Source of the DNA: Branchiostoma floridae
Lineage: Eukaryota; Chordata; Leptocardii; Amphioxiformes; Branchiostomatidae
Reading direction: 5' to 3'
DNA length: 64,000 bases
Assembly (NCBI RefSeq): GCF_000003815.2
Contig: NC_049986.1
Coordinates: 11,513,354-11,577,353, forward strand
Positions 35,601-64,000 of the stretch are shown one piece after another. The notes under the pieces were generated by a model. It worked only from the letters and a program-made list of their open reading frames with translations. It did no database searches and had not been told where the DNA came from. Both the position numbers and the translations under genes were made by a program. How positions within the stretch are numbered: position 1 is the first letter of the stretch; every line of letters begins with the position of its first letter.

Positions 35601-36338
35601 TGACAAATATCACATCATCATTAGCATAATTTTGAATAGACTAAACCAACATCATTTTATATGCCTTGGACAGATATAACCCTGCATTGTAACGTGTACT
35701 GACTACATCCTTCTTTCTGCACATTATCACAAACCTCCCCTCTTCACATTCCTCATATCTATAAGACTTTGAAATCTATTATTTGAGGAATATATGCACA
35801 TTAAGCAGGGAGAGATGGGGGTTAACTCTGTATAAAATTATGAGTGTCAAGGCAGGTTCAAAAGAAAGCACTCGCTTACAAACTTGAACTCAGCAGAATT
35901 CAGAAAGACACTAGTCAGTATTTCTGCATGTAAACACCCTAGAGATTCTTATCATCTTGTTGAAGTTGGACGGAAATCTCTTACGCCTGGGGGCAGAGTT
36001 TAACATCCAGCGATTGTTTCTATAACTTGGCACTAAAACTAAGAGCAGGTAATGTCATTAGAGTGAAAGCAGTTGCGAAACTGTGACCAGGAAATGCGGT
36101 ACAGAAATCTGGAGTTGTTGTGCAGGGTGTTTACCTGGGACATCTGAGGCCGAAGGTTGATCTGTCTCAGGTCCACAGAGCCGGGTTTCAGGTTGTTGAG
36201 GAGCTGGCACAGCAACACTCCATCCCTCAGGGTCTGGGCCAGGTCGAAGACTTGTGCTTCTGGCCATGTGGCGCGGTGTGTCGGGGCTAAAACCCCACAC
36301 TCTATGAGCCACTGTACACACTGCCTCCATTCCTCCAT
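5086..36338 (-). CDS. VAV: VAV-family Rho/Rac guanine nucleotide exchange factor (complete gene)
   Basis: VAV proteins are cytosolic adaptors that, once tyrosine-phosphorylated, exchange GDP for GTP on Rho/Rac GTPases. Exons, 5' to 3': 36338-36135, 30291-30175, 27680-27622, 27374-27294, 27048-26964, 21399-21289, 20863-20795, 20441-20238, 16778-16692, 16253-16170, 15904-15831, 15395-15291, 14988-14940, 14139-14038, 13289-13180, 12755-12613, 12390-12331, 12139-12120, 11738-11618, 11252-11122, 10803-10744, 10133-10119, then either 9952-9825 or 9772-9618, 8742-8626, 8399-8315, 7729-7600, 5689-5502, 5130-5086. All phases join and all sites are GT-AG. Domain order is CH, acidic, DH, PH, C1, SH3, SH2, SH3, as in vertebrate VAV1-3. 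Length is 927 or 936 residues against about 850 in vertebrates; the excess lies in the linkers around the first SH3. I chose the ATG at 36338-36336 because MEEWRQC aligns with the vertebrate start. Confidence 0.95.
5798..7386. mobile_element. 1.6-kb inverted-repeat DNA element in a VAV intron
   Basis: The perfect 16-bp inverted terminus CAGTGTTCTCGCCAGG begins at 5798 and its complement ends at 7386. A 5-bp CATTC stands on both outer sides, shorter than a standard hAT 8-bp duplication. The element is much more GC-rich than its surroundings, has no intact transposase, and carries two diverged tandem copies of a segment of about 180 bp (about 6125-6312 and 6375-6560). The CAGTGTT start resembles hAT termini; family assignment is tentative. 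Confidence 0.65.
7600..8742 (-). CDS. VAV: VAV SH2 domain exons (24-26)
   Basis: Three exons, 8742-8626, 8399-8315 and 7729-7600, encode the SH2 domain from [14 protein letters not shown] onwards. The phosphotyrosine-binding FLVR motif is present as VYLVRES with its Arg intact, followed by [16 protein letters not shown] and [15 protein letters not shown]. The invariant first Trp is supplied by whichever alternative exon precedes, through a TG+G split codon. The block ends in [13 protein letters not shown], the linker to the last SH3. Confidence 0.94.
7855..7895. repeat. ATT/ATC microsatellite
   Basis: A short run of alternating cattat and tatcat units in the intron between SH2 exons. Confidence 0.6.
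7896..7992. repeat. dispersed repeat, copy 1
   Basis: It shares the core CTGTCTCC.GGACCCATCC and TTTGCTTGTTGGGA with 45698-45785 inside COP1. No coding capacity; family unknown. Confidence 0.5.
9033..9176. repeat. tandem repeat, four 36-bp units
   Basis: Four consecutive 36-bp units begin at 9033, 9069, 9105 and 9141. Each reads ACAA.TT.ATATTACACCAA and ends in GGTACTGA.TGA, with few substitutions. Intronic. Confidence 0.9.
9618..9772 (-). CDS. VAV: VAV alternative exon 23B (SH3-SH2 linker)
   Basis: 155 nt, acceptor ttttag before 9772, donor GTAAAG after 9618. It starts in phase 0 and ends with TG, the first two bases of the SH2 Trp codon. It encodes 51 residues plus the split Trp, ending VADLNKYTW, which parallels the start of vertebrate VAV SH2 (DLSVHLWYAG). 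It has three basic-Ser sites (RRSSTG, KRQSIG, RRKSAP) and an acidic tyrosine motif, SIGYEDAF. It cannot join exon 23A in frame, so it should replace it. Confidence 0.8.
9825..9952 (-). CDS. VAV: VAV alternative exon 23A (SH3-SH2 linker)
   Basis: 128 nt, acceptor ttgacag before 9952, donor GTAAAG after 9825. It starts in phase 0 and ends with TG exactly as exon 23B does. It encodes 42 residues plus the split Trp, from [14 protein letters not shown] to [13 protein letters not shown] fits the YxxP type of SH2-binding site. Only 52 bases separate it from exon 23B, and joining the two gives an early stop, which points to mutually exclusive use. Confidence 0.78.
10119..10133 (-). CDS. VAV: VAV 15-nt microexon 22 (DIQDL)
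   Basis: The flanks are atttccaag and GTGAGT on the minus strand; the phase is 0 on both sides. The five residues DIQDL correspond to the PPQDL segment of human VAV1 just before SH2. The match in place and phase supports it despite its size. Confidence 0.72.
10744..11252 (-). CDS. VAV: VAV N-terminal SH3 exons (20, 21)
   Basis: Exon 11252-11122 encodes [16 protein letters not shown], then [21 protein letters not shown]. Exon 10803-10744 continues [20 protein letters not shown]. The Trp pair, GWFP and the PPPP insertion typical of the VAV N-SH3 are all present. Confidence 0.92.
11618..12139 (-). CDS. VAV: VAV proline-rich linker exons (18, 19), with a 20-nt microexon
   Basis: Microexon 12139-12120 (20 nt, acceptor cttctag, donor GTGAGT) adds a run of five prolines and an arginine. 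Exon 11738-11618 adds [10 protein letters not shown] followed by a Pro/Thr-rich stretch ([18 protein letters not shown]). The segment lies between C1 and the first SH3 and is a likely docking region for SH3 proteins. This is inferred from composition. Confidence 0.8.
12331..12755 (-). CDS. VAV: VAV C1 zinc-finger exons (16, 17)
   Basis: Exons 12755-12613 and 12390-12331 encode a full C1 pattern: H-x12-C-x2-C-x13-C-x2-C-x4-H-x2-C-x6-C, seen as THQLEMYTF.., [20 protein letters not shown] and LEAC. The C-x6-C spacing matches vertebrate VAV. In VAV this domain packs against DH-PH and supports exchange activity. Confidence 0.95.
12850..12955. repeat. dispersed repeat, copy 1
   Basis: It shares the ends of 16440-16520: a GCAGGAAGC-type start, GAAGCTCTGAGG.AGATGTCT, and AAACATCAGCAGGTAAG. 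Family unknown. Confidence 0.45.
13180..15395 (-). CDS. VAV: VAV PH domain exons (12-15)
   Basis: Exons 15395-15291, 14988-14940, 14139-14038 and 13289-13180. Landmarks in order: [39 protein letters not shown] and [20 protein letters not shown], the last holding the conserved Trp of the C-terminal helix. The PH domain binds phosphoinositides and buttresses the DH domain in known VAVs. Confidence 0.93.
14200..14500 (-). pseudogene. LINE fragment (C-terminal tail of a reverse transcriptase ORF)
   Basis: On the minus strand a frame reads [17 protein letters not shown] and then [10 protein letters not shown]. This is the conserved tail found downstream of reverse transcriptase in CR1/Jockey-like non-LTR elements. 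It lies in a VAV intron and is short and decayed. Confidence 0.65.
15831..21399 (-). CDS. VAV: VAV DH (RhoGEF) domain exons (6-11)
   Basis: Exons 21399-21289, 20863-20795, 20441-20238, 16778-16692, 16253-16170 and 15904-15831. Landmarks: [16 protein letters not shown] (conserved region 1 with its Glu), [48 protein letters not shown] (the most conserved DH helix) and [12 protein letters not shown]. This is the catalytic exchange domain. Confidence 0.95.
16440..16520. repeat. dispersed repeat, copy 2
   Basis: Resembles 12850-12955: GAAGCTGAGGCAGATGTCTAA followed by AAACATCAGCAGGTAAG. Confidence 0.45.
16896..17013. mobile_element. fold-back MITE with 9-bp target duplication
   Basis: A 118-bp near-palindrome starts TAGCCTGAGTACCATTCTCC and ends with its complement; the arms run inward to GCAAGCAAAAGTATTGA. 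TTCCACTAC stands directly on both sides (16887-16895 and 17014-17022), a 9-bp target duplication. Confidence 0.8.
17163..18259. mobile_element. 1.1-kb inverted-repeat element with TA flanks
   Basis: Perfect 21-bp termini (ACGTAAGGTTACCAGTTTAC plus G) lie at 17163-17183 and 18239-18259. TA stands on both sides, as in Tc1/mariner-type insertions. Related motifs (CAGTTTACGGTC, GACCGTAAATTGG) recur inside. No transposase is seen, so it is a non-autonomous copy. Confidence 0.7.
18967..19125 (+). CDS. orphan 52-codon ORF with coding-like composition
   Basis: Frame from ATG (context AAAAATGG) to TAG, encoding [15 protein letters not shown], then [20 protein letters not shown] and [12 protein letters not shown]. 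It lies antisense inside a VAV intron. Its codons are GC-rich (GCG, CAG, CTG, CTG, GCC) compared with the AT-rich intron around it. I do not recognise a family. It could be an isolated exon of a nested plus-strand gene, a retrocopy remnant or a transposon fragment; no splice sites prove any of these. Confidence 0.25.
   Translation: MAVVRNKPLVVLDTVKRTDWDSTDESYLQLYLPKSAQLGLAACRREQSKIAM
19982..20129. mobile_element. fold-back MITE
   Basis: The inverted arms share CTCCAAGCAGATCC and ATAGTATCAAA on the left with TTTGATACTAC and GGATCTGCTTGGAG on the right, ending in ACTAGT at both outer edges. About 148 bp, no coding capacity. Confidence 0.65.
21480..22215. repeat. degenerate tandem array, unit roughly 130-150 bp
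   Basis: About five diverged units share the ordered motifs CCGTGTG..AGAATGGACTCTTCC, TAGACCAGTCCAAAAAT, ACTGAAAGACTT and CCAAAATTGAATTT. It lies in the VAV intron between the acidic-region and DH exons. Unit borders are approximate. Confidence 0.65.
22554..22780 (+). repeat. left terminal inverted repeat of the 3.5-kb element
   Basis: Begins GGTAAGCGATTTGCAGAGAA. It contains a smaller hairpin (AGAGAATCGAAC at 22568 with GTTCGATTCTCT ending 22629) and two diverged copies of GCGGAGCGCGCACGGCGAT. Confidence 0.85.
23576..23955. repeat. tandem array, six ~63-bp units
   Basis: Each unit contains TCAAGTTTTGGCGGCATATT, CAAATG, an A-run, and TTACGATGCACCTAAATGTA. Length varies with the A-run. An additional diverged copy of the GTCAAGTTTTGGCGGCA motif lies near 23350, where a longer segment (GAGATATCG to AACATTAACTACG) is also duplicated (about 23266 and 23469). 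Confidence 0.85.
24050..24665 (-). pseudogene. non-LTR retrotransposon reverse transcriptase fragment
   Basis: The minus-strand frame reads [20 protein letters not shown], then [47 protein letters not shown] and VVKAWNKLP. This order is the standard C-terminal part of CR1/L2/Jockey-type reverse transcriptases. The catalytic YxDD part is missing, so the copy is truncated. Directly 5' of it another open frame (24920-24660) holds two diverged copies of an acidic motif ([13 protein letters not shown] and [14 protein letters not shown]) of unknown origin. Confidence 0.8.
25828..26049 (-). repeat. right terminal inverted repeat of the 3.5-kb element
   Basis: Reverse complement of 22554-22780 with a handful of substitutions and a short deletion next to ACTACCGGCC. 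Confidence 0.85.
26069..26572. repeat. three ~162-bp repeat units ending in a (GAAA)n tail
   Basis: Units start at GGTCATAAAATGG (26069), TGGTCAACAGATGACC (about 26230) and TGGTCTTAAGATGACC (about 26392). Each has an AAATTTCA.GTCAT.CGGTT block. The last unit runs into GAAAGAAAGAAAGAAAG, like the 3' end of a retroposed sequence. Confidence 0.65.
26964..27680 (-). CDS. VAV: VAV acidic regulatory region exons (3-5)
   Basis: Exons 27680-27622, 27374-27294 and 27048-26964. They complete the CH domain ([18 protein letters not shown]) and encode the acidic stretch with three tyrosines: [19 protein letters not shown] and DEDIYGDIV. They match the human VAV1 sites DEDIYSGL, EDLYDCV and GDEIYEDL (Tyr142, Tyr160, Tyr174). 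In known VAVs these tyrosines hold the DH domain inactive until phosphorylated, so this switch appears conserved. Confidence 0.94.
28890..29023 (-). CDS. candidate terminal exon of an unidentified nested gene
   Basis: A minus-strand acceptor (a T-run then tag) precedes a 43-codon frame ending in [23 protein letters not shown], then [13 protein letters not shown] and CSVEEFC. The sequence looks like protein and does not belong to VAV, whose own exons join in phase around it. A possible upstream partner exon ends at 29532 (donor GTAAGT), with an open frame reading [20 protein letters not shown]; it ends in phase 2 while this exon needs phase 1, so a linking exon is missing or the pairing is wrong. 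Family unknown. Confidence 0.3.
29290..30000. promoter_or_regulatory. GC/CpG-rich block inside a VAV intron
   Basis: The segment is rich in CpG (GGCGGCGG, GGGGCCGCGGCGCAGG) within an otherwise AT-rich intron. It could be the promoter of a nested minus-strand gene (see 28890-29023), an alternative VAV promoter, or a transposon. No inverted termini were seen. Confidence 0.22.
30175..36338 (-). CDS. VAV: VAV calponin-homology domain exons (1, 2)
   Basis: Exon 36338-36135 encodes [19 protein letters not shown], then [20 protein letters not shown] and INLRPQMSQ. Exon 30291-30175 encodes [20 protein letters not shown] and [16 protein letters not shown]. The break after RPQMSQ matches vertebrate VAV, where the text resumes FLCLKN. 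In VAV the CH domain takes part in autoinhibition. The 5.8-kb first intron contains a MITE and a possible SINE. Confidence 0.96.
30630..30850 (+). mobile_element. possible tRNA-derived SINE
   Basis: GAGTTCGAATTCT resembles a pol III B box (GGTTCGANTCC), and about 45 bp upstream GGATCGCTCAGTC is an A-box-like segment. The unrelated sequence that follows would be the SINE body. Similarity to both boxes is imperfect. Confidence 0.3.
30862..34841. other. VAV intron 1, no gene seen
   Basis: AT-rich sequence. Open frames (such as 30862-31191 plus) lack recognisable domains and exon borders. No repeats with clear ends were noticed. Confidence 0.45.
34842..35471. mobile_element. 630-bp element with clustered GACTCGGCACCT motifs at both ends
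   Basis: The left end carries GACAACTCGGCACCT, GACGACTCGGCACCT and AACTTGGCACC in tandem. The right end carries their complements (GGTGCCGAC, GGCCGAGTTGTC, AGGTGCCGAGTCGTC). Both ends start CAGG. The outer flanks share an imperfect TTTTGG..TAT. A non-autonomous DNA element with subterminal repeats fits best. Confidence 0.6.
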
Positions 36339-36915
36339 TTTGGATCTGCACGGAGTCGCTCGCTTCCTGCGCAAATGGCCCAGGACCATGTATATCCAGA
36401 CGACTCCATTCATAACTCCATGGAGGGATGATAGTGTTGAAAATTTTTAACACATAAATCCCACAAAAGAAATTCTCACAATAGTTTCAATATAGTAAAC
36501 ATATTTTAGCTGATTTTTATTTTTAAAATTCCTTGACATATGCAAATGTGTATAATATGAGCAATTATGAATATTCGTATCCCCCTTTCAAGTCAGTAGT
36601 GAGCCCCAAATGTCACCATTCACGTTCAGGGTTTTGTCAGAGATCGCGGAAGTTGGCCCTCAAAACTCCAATGCTGCTAATTTTTGCCATTTCCGAGGCT
36701 TTGTTGTATGTTGAACATTAAAATCATCCGTTTTATGATGTCAATTTTGTCCTATGATGAATGGATAGTCCATAAAACTAGACAGAAGGTGCTGAAATAC
36801 GGACCGCCCCTCCACTTCCGTTTGAGCAGGTCAAAGTGCAACCTGCCGTTTCCGCCACAACAGAACCAAAACATGTCTGTAGTGGAGAAACGTTTGTTGA
36901 AATAAGAATGTGGAT
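36339..36915. promoter_or_regulatory. candidate bidirectional promoter between VAV and a plus-strand transcript
   Basis: 577 bp between the VAV start codon (minus) and the start codon of the candidate plus-strand ORF. ETS-like ACTTCCG (36815) and TTTCCG are present in a locally GC-richer stretch (36800-36860). No TATA box was identified. Confidence 0.3.
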
Positions 36916-38299
36916 ATGTTTGAAACTTTGCGTCCAGAGATCGACAATGTGACTGCAGGTCACTGTGCTATGTTTTTGAGTCAAGGTAAGCTATCAGTTT
37001 TGCTACTTCAGCTTTGTGAAAGATTTTAGAGTAACGTTAACGTTAACAAGGGGGCCATACTTCGACAGGGGTCCAAATTTCGACAGGTTTTAAAAATCAT
37101 TGTTGCGGAGAAATGCATAGATGCCTGCACATGAGATGTACACTAGCTGTAGACTAAACCTTGTTGTAAATAACTACAAAGACGGGGTATGTGTCGAAGT
37201 TAGCAAGTCCCACAGATAACGATTGAAAAACTTGCTCAAGTTTGACGCCTTCCGTGCAAGTTGACGAGAGAACGTATCGAGACCATGGCCCGGGAAACTC
37301 TTGAATTATTATTCGCAAAATACGACATGTGAAAAAATACCACCGCACATAGAAATGATGTTTATTAGCCTTCCTAAAAATAATACCTGTGTTCTGTTCT
37401 GCCTTTAAATGGGTTGGATAAACGGAGCTAAAATGATGCCACGATGTTAACGCAGTCGGGGCCCCGCCATTTTACTATCACGCACGAAGGCGGGCGAGCG
37501 ATGCTCAACACGTTGAACTCATTCACCCCGTCCGTCGAGCGACAAACATTCAAGAAAAATCGATCCCTACCGACTAAAAAATCCTGTAGCCATTGCTGCT
37601 GCCAAAAGACAGGATGAAAAGGCAATCAAGGAAGCCGAAAAGCGAAAATGCCATCACAGTCTAACGTAACAATGCGCTGCCGTTTTGCGGCAAGTTGGTC
37701 TCACCGTGAGAGGTAAACGTTTTAACACACCGTATTTGAATTAGTCGCGTAATACAAAATATGACCCATATTTGGTACAAAAAAATTAAAATGAAGACTT
37801 TTAGTCCTATTCTATTTGCATAAGTTGTTTAAAAATGCACGGCGATGGTCTGGTTGTTACTATGTCGGAGTTTGGACCCCCTTTTTGTGTTGGAACGTTC
37901 TGCTAGGACGCAAGCCGAAAACCTGCCGTAAGTTTCGTGCGCTGTCAAAGTACAGTGCGGAACGCTGCTGTTAAATGAAATATATATCTGTACAGCTTCA
38001 ATAACAGTTATATGGATGTATACTAGATGTATACAAGATCTTAACTTGTTTTTGATGAGTTCACTGTAAAATGTACATTGACAAAAGCCATGCGCATCCA
38101 CTTAGAACGGGTGTCGAAGTATGGCCCCCTCCCGTTAATCTTAATATATCTTATCACCGGTCAACTTTGCGATGTGAGAACATAAAATGATTTCCCTCTA
38201 ACATATCTACTTAGTACATGTACTTTGTTTTTAGATACACATGGACCCAACCGCAACGTACTTTGGCCACATGTTACGTTTAATGTTCAGATTCTCTAG
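36916..38299 (+). CDS. putative two-exon small protein, unknown function
   Basis: Exon 36916-36985 starts ATG and reads MFETLRPEIDNVTAGHCAMF, then LSQ, with donor GTAAGC in phase 1. An acceptor (gtttttag) at 38231-38234 opens a phase-compatible exon, 38235-38299, reading THGPNRNVLWPHVTFNVQIL then TAG. The total is 44 residues. The 1249-base intron is almost wholly a transposon (37047-38134); without it the intron would be about 160 bases. A further acceptor (tttcacag) lies before 38667. I recognise no family; it could also be the 5' part of a longer or non-coding transcript. Confidence 0.3.
37047..38134. mobile_element. TTAA-flanked 1.1-kb element (piggyBac-like target site)
   Basis: GGGGGCCATACTTCGACA lies near the left end (37050-37067) and its complement near the right (38112-38129). 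TTAA stands directly outside both ends (37043-37046 and 38135-38138), the target site of piggyBac elements. Related motifs (GTCCAAATTTCGACAG, GTGTCGAAGTTAG) recur inside. No transposase is seen. Confidence 0.65.
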
Positions 38300-38911
38300 A
38301 CTACTGATTGAGTGCAGGAAAGATATCCCTAAATCATATTATACTAACCGTTAACGTTATAACAAATCTAACGTTAGGTGAAGTCTAAGAAATTAACTAA
38401 ACCCTTCCCCAACCGAGCCCTGCCCAACATCAATGGCATAACATGAAATCAAGTCAGTGTGGCTGTAACCTTACATATTGGTTTGGCTGGCATGCACTAA
38501 TTTAGAATTATATATTCATCTTTGGCAGTGCAGCTAAACCTTAAATATGCATGACAATTCTGCAACAAGATATATGTCCAAGTCTCCAAGGGCTGGAGAT
38601 CTCTTTGATACTCATTCTAGTTGATGATCAATGTTTCTATCAAAGCATTTGTGATATTTTCACAGGTGAGGACATTGTACAAGTCTGGCAGTGCCATGGA
38701 CACTATGACAGATGGCTTACTTCACATCTACATGAGAGATTAGAAGATGGGCGGGCACGTACGCGTTCCTGACGTCACTTATAACCACAGAAACTGGTTT
38801 GATGCTGTTGGAATGTAACAGTGCCTTTAGCTTTATCATTGAAAGTCACGGCTAAGAATATCAACCAGCAAAAGCGACTAGTACGAGTCTTGTTGGAGGA
38901 GTTATGCTTCC

Positions 38912-39160
38912 ATGAATAGGAGGAAGACTGCACCAGCCATCCCCAGTTCTATCCGCCGTCGTTACCAAGACACCAGCCTGCAGATATGGCAGGAGCAGCA
39001 GAACCTGGTCCTGCCCAGAACGTACCTGGAGAGATCTCACACAGCCAGGTACAACGCGTACGGGAACACCCAGACTGTCATCGTGAAGGATGCGAAGAAC
39101 GTGCTGAAGACGGATGCAAAGTCCGAGACTGTTCGGTCAGCACTGTGCGTGGTGATGTGA
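38912..39160 (+). CDS. putative 82-residue protein, unknown family
   Basis: An open frame with coding-like codon use: KTAPAIPSSIRRRYQD, IWQEQQNLVLPRTYLERSHT, YGNTQTVIVKDAKNVLK, ending SALCVVM and TGA. It starts MNRRK at 38912, but a tag acceptor just inside (before GAGGAAGAC) would make it the last exon of a spliced gene. An AATAAA lies about 440 bp downstream (39603). It could belong to the same transcript as 36916-38299. It is basic and hydrophilic, with no signal peptide or membrane segment. Confidence 0.38.
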   Translation: MNRRKTAPAIPSSIRRRYQDTSLQIWQEQQNLVLPRTYLERSHTARYNAYGNTQTVIVKDAKNVLKTDAKSETVRSALCVVM

Positions 39161-42100
39161 GGACTAGTACTACTAGTACTGTACAACCAATTCAGGGATA
39201 TTAAAAGAAATGGTATATTTTCATCATTACAGTTTCCAATGAATGGCGAGATATTCTTGTAACCTTCCAATGTGGAGCTATTGCACAGCTTGTTTATAAG
39301 ATATGTTGCATTTCGTATTTAAAAAATCGTATAATTCCAAGATCAAAGCTCTTTGTATGTGAATGTACACAACTAAGTGTTATGTACCGAACCAATGTTA
39401 CGTGATCATTGGTAATTTTCCTCAGGGAAATACTGACTGGTTCTACTTTGCACTGCAGCTAGTCCTTGAATTTGGTCTAAAACATGAGTGATTCTGTATA
39501 CCCCTAGGCCTCACCACACTGTTCAACAGAGTTCATTGACGCTGTTAAAAACAAAGTTGCCATATTTCCACTTATCACAAGAAAGCTGTTCCATGCTGGA
39601 AATAATAAAAACTTTGTTTCTTGTGAGACTTTACTACCAGCTGTCATTTTTGCAAAATCTTTTTGACAGCTGATTTGACTTGATGTGTGTGTGTATGATA
39701 TGCATGTGTGCGCCAGTACATGTAAATGTTTTTAATGTACTATAGTATGTGATTACTGAGTCATGCTGTCAGAACAAAGTTTACTGCATGCATAGATGCT
39801 GTTACATAAGTTGCATGAATCTCAACTCTATCTCAGGATGCTCCACAACAATCAGCTGGTTGTTGAAGAATTTACAAAGGCAAACAAAAATTTGGAGTCA
39901 TAGAAGCTTCTTGTTATAACCAACCAGTCACCTAAAATTTGAACAACACTATTCCAGACGGAAGCCAGAGCCAGAGCCTAATAACTCCATTAATTAAGGG
40001 TAGTAATATCAACAAACTTGTGAGGATCATGGCAAAATAATGTTAACAAACAGAGGAACAAAAAAACAGTGAAATACTTTTATTCTTTCCCTCTATTAAA
40101 TAGAGATCAATCAGCTGTTTGACATAGTGTTATCTTATGGTACACAAGGTACAGATTAACATCATGTGTACACAGTATGTACAGTCTTAGGGAAGCTACA
40201 GTCGTCTTCTACAGGACTTTGGCATCATTGGTTTTATAAATACAACTGGCAGCCGGTACGTCACTGGATAAATAACTACAACAACAAGGCTCCCGCACAC
40301 GCACAATCAGTACTGACCACGACAACATCACAGTCTCTGGTAGGATATACAGGTCATTATATACATGACTCGGGTATTCACACTAATTCAGTGGCTGCTT
40401 ATGCACAGGCAGGGTATCACAGAGATATTAATTACAAGAGCCTTCTAGGACTATACTAGGAGATACAAGACTTTTTTAGCATACCAATTACAATTTGAGT
40501 TGTTACAACACTAAAAAACATTAAGTGGGAATGTAGCAAACATATGAGTGGTGTTAAACATATTGTGACAGAGTTATCTAAATTAGATCATGGTTTTACA
40601 TAATGTCTGGCTCAAAATGTACATGCTGGATAGCTTGACTTAAGCTAGCTGGTGCTGTGGCAGTGTGTTTACAGCAATGGGTTCACATTGGTAAGAGTGT
40701 TTACTTGAAAGTAAAACATGCTTACTGATGTGTTATTGTTTCAGGTTTGTCTGAATTGGTGGGGACTACCAGCTGTCTCAGCTATTAAACAATGGTCCAG
40801 CATGACAGTTTGTCCTAAACCTGTATTTCTTTCACAGGGCAGTGTGCTATGAGGAATTATTTTTTTAGGAAAGTTATTTCTTACAAAGATTCCACAAGAC
40901 AGGAATAAACATGAGGAACAGTAAACCTGGCAATACAAAATCAGAAGACTATACAGTAAGGACATACTATAATTATTGCATTCTGTAGTGCACACAAAAT
41001 GGTAATACAATAGACTGAGAGGACTGAGTATAAAGTAAAGTCTCAAATGTAAATTAAGTGCTACAACAACCACCACTTTAGATTCGGCACAAGTTATGAA
41101 CAACTGTGCTACCGGTATATGAGATGACTGCATAATATTGACACATCTATTACTGTAAAACAAAATGTCAATTTTTTCTATCATTTTATCTGGGTACATT
41201 TCAGCAGCAGCATTTAACAACATCAGTGTGTGGGAAATCAGTATAATATATTCTGTATCCAAACATCAGGTAGTTACAAGTTAGTCTCAAATTCAGAGTG
41301 ACTTTAGCAACATCACTTCCTTTGGTTCGTTCTATGTTTCAACCCTCCAAAGTCTTGTATTTTGACCAACCCTAAAACCCATTCAATGAATTAGGTCAAA
41401 ATTACACATGCATTTTATGACTCTCGACAGTTACTTTAGCGTGTACATGTACTGCACAGAATTAAAAGAGCTAAATAAAGCAACAAAGAAAAAGCAGAAA
41501 TTCAAGGGAGAATCAAACAGGAAGCTAAATGAATTCACAACAAAGTTGATTGTGTCTATAGATGTGTGCCTCAACCTCTATATGATACAAGAGTTACTGT
41601 AACAATGTATTGTCTTCCTTGTGTACATTTCATCATAGTAGAAATTCTGCTGATGAGGAAAATTCTTTATAACTCTAGTGTGCCGGACAACTATACAATG
41701 CAATATTCTACACATCATCATTAATGCAGCCACATAGAAATTACTGCAGTAGTGTATATATAATATACTTGTGCTCAACATAGAAAAAAATCTGGCGAGG
41801 GACAATCACATGGGGACATGACAAAGAAAGGTGTTCAGAGACATATAAGGATGAAGTCTTATCTTTAAATAAATCTTCACAAGAAAATTAGACCACATAC
41901 ATACATATGATGATCATTTCATCAAACAATTACGCACAGTGATAGTTCTTACATTCTGGTAGAAGCATTGAAAAAAAATCTAGTTTACTACAGGGTGCCC
42001 TGAAGATCCTACTCCTGGCAGTGGTCAGTCTTCTCATGCCCAGGCAAGAAAGGTGTCCCGCTCTAGTCAAAATACTTCACTTATAACACTAAATGTACTT

Positions 42101-42274
42101 GGTTAGACTTGAAAACATATTTAGGCAGAGAAGTGGTGGATGACAACAACATTAGATGCCTGCAACCAAGGTGTGATTTGTAGTGCATGTTGGGAAAGTG
42201 TTGAATGGAATTTTGAGCAGGACTCTTGCAGTTAGACAGCAATGAAGCCACACCAGACACAGAGGTGCATCTTT
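39161..42274. other. intergenic sequence and COP1 3' UTR
   Basis: No supported exon. The COP1 3' UTR begins at 42274 and runs leftward. Open frames here (for example 40166-40459 plus, 40741-41262 minus) show no domain or exon borders. Confidence 0.45.
40079..40084 (-). terminator. candidate COP1 polyadenylation signal
   Basis: AATAAA on the minus strand, about 2.2 kb past the COP1 stop. Position is plausible but unproven. Confidence 0.25.
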
Positions 42275-63967
<21,693 letters not shown>

Positions 63968-64000
63968 CTGCAAAAAGAAAGCAACAATCAAGATTAAAAT

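Noticed and set aside
36058-36453. 131-codon minus-strand frame over VAV exon 1
   Set aside because: Shifted-frame shadow of the CH-domain exon; the true frame gives MEEWRQC.
40166-40459. 97-codon open frame, plus strand
   Set aside because: Asn/Tyr/His-rich chance frame, no homology I recognise.
40741-41262. 173-codon open frame, minus strand, downstream of COP1
   Set aside because: Low-complexity hydrophobic reading of AT-rich DNA; lies where the COP1 3' UTR is expected.

Overview
This window is animal nuclear DNA. Genes are split into many short exons with canonical GT-AG introns, the background is AT-rich, and the introns are full of small DNA transposons (MITEs), LINE fragments and tandem repeats. 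The two large genes encode proteins close to, but clearly distinct from, their vertebrate counterparts. Together with the repeat types this suggests an invertebrate deuterostome, most likely an amphioxus (Branchiostoma). The species is an inference; the sequence alone does not prove it.

Layout. At the left edge (327-799, minus) is one exon of a C2H2 zinc-finger gene that continues beyond position 1; a possible non-coding first exon lies near 2283-2450. From 36338 down to 5086 (minus) is a complete VAV-family Rho/Rac guanine nucleotide exchange factor gene. I rebuilt it as 28 exon positions whose reading phases all agree, giving CH, acidic (three tyrosines), DH, PH, C1, SH3, SH2 and SH3 in order, 927 or 936 residues. 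From 63967 down to 42275 (minus) is COP1, the RING / coiled-coil / WD40 E3 ubiquitin ligase. Its N-terminus lies beyond 64000; 22 exons are visible, with one unresolved phase step. Between VAV and COP1, on the plus strand, are two small weakly supported coding candidates (36916-38299 and 38912-39160). The first starts 578 bp from the VAV start codon, head to head.

The best finding is in VAV. Two adjacent exons (9825-9952 and 9618-9772) both begin in phase 0 and both end with the same split Trp codon, and they are separated by only a 52-base intron. Using both, or neither, shifts the frame into an early stop. This is the signature of mutually exclusive alternative exons. They encode two different linkers between the first SH3 and the SH2 domain, each with an acidic tyrosine motif.

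The rest is mostly mobile DNA. It includes a 3.5-kb element with about 220-bp inverted termini that carries a LINE fragment and a tandem array (22554-26049), two hAT-type MITEs with intact 8-bp target duplications, a TTAA-flanked element that nearly fills one putative intron, and several other inverted-repeat elements. VAV (signalling from tyrosine kinases to Rho GTPases) and COP1 (ubiquitination of transcription factors) have no known joint function, so their adjacency should not be read as a pathway.
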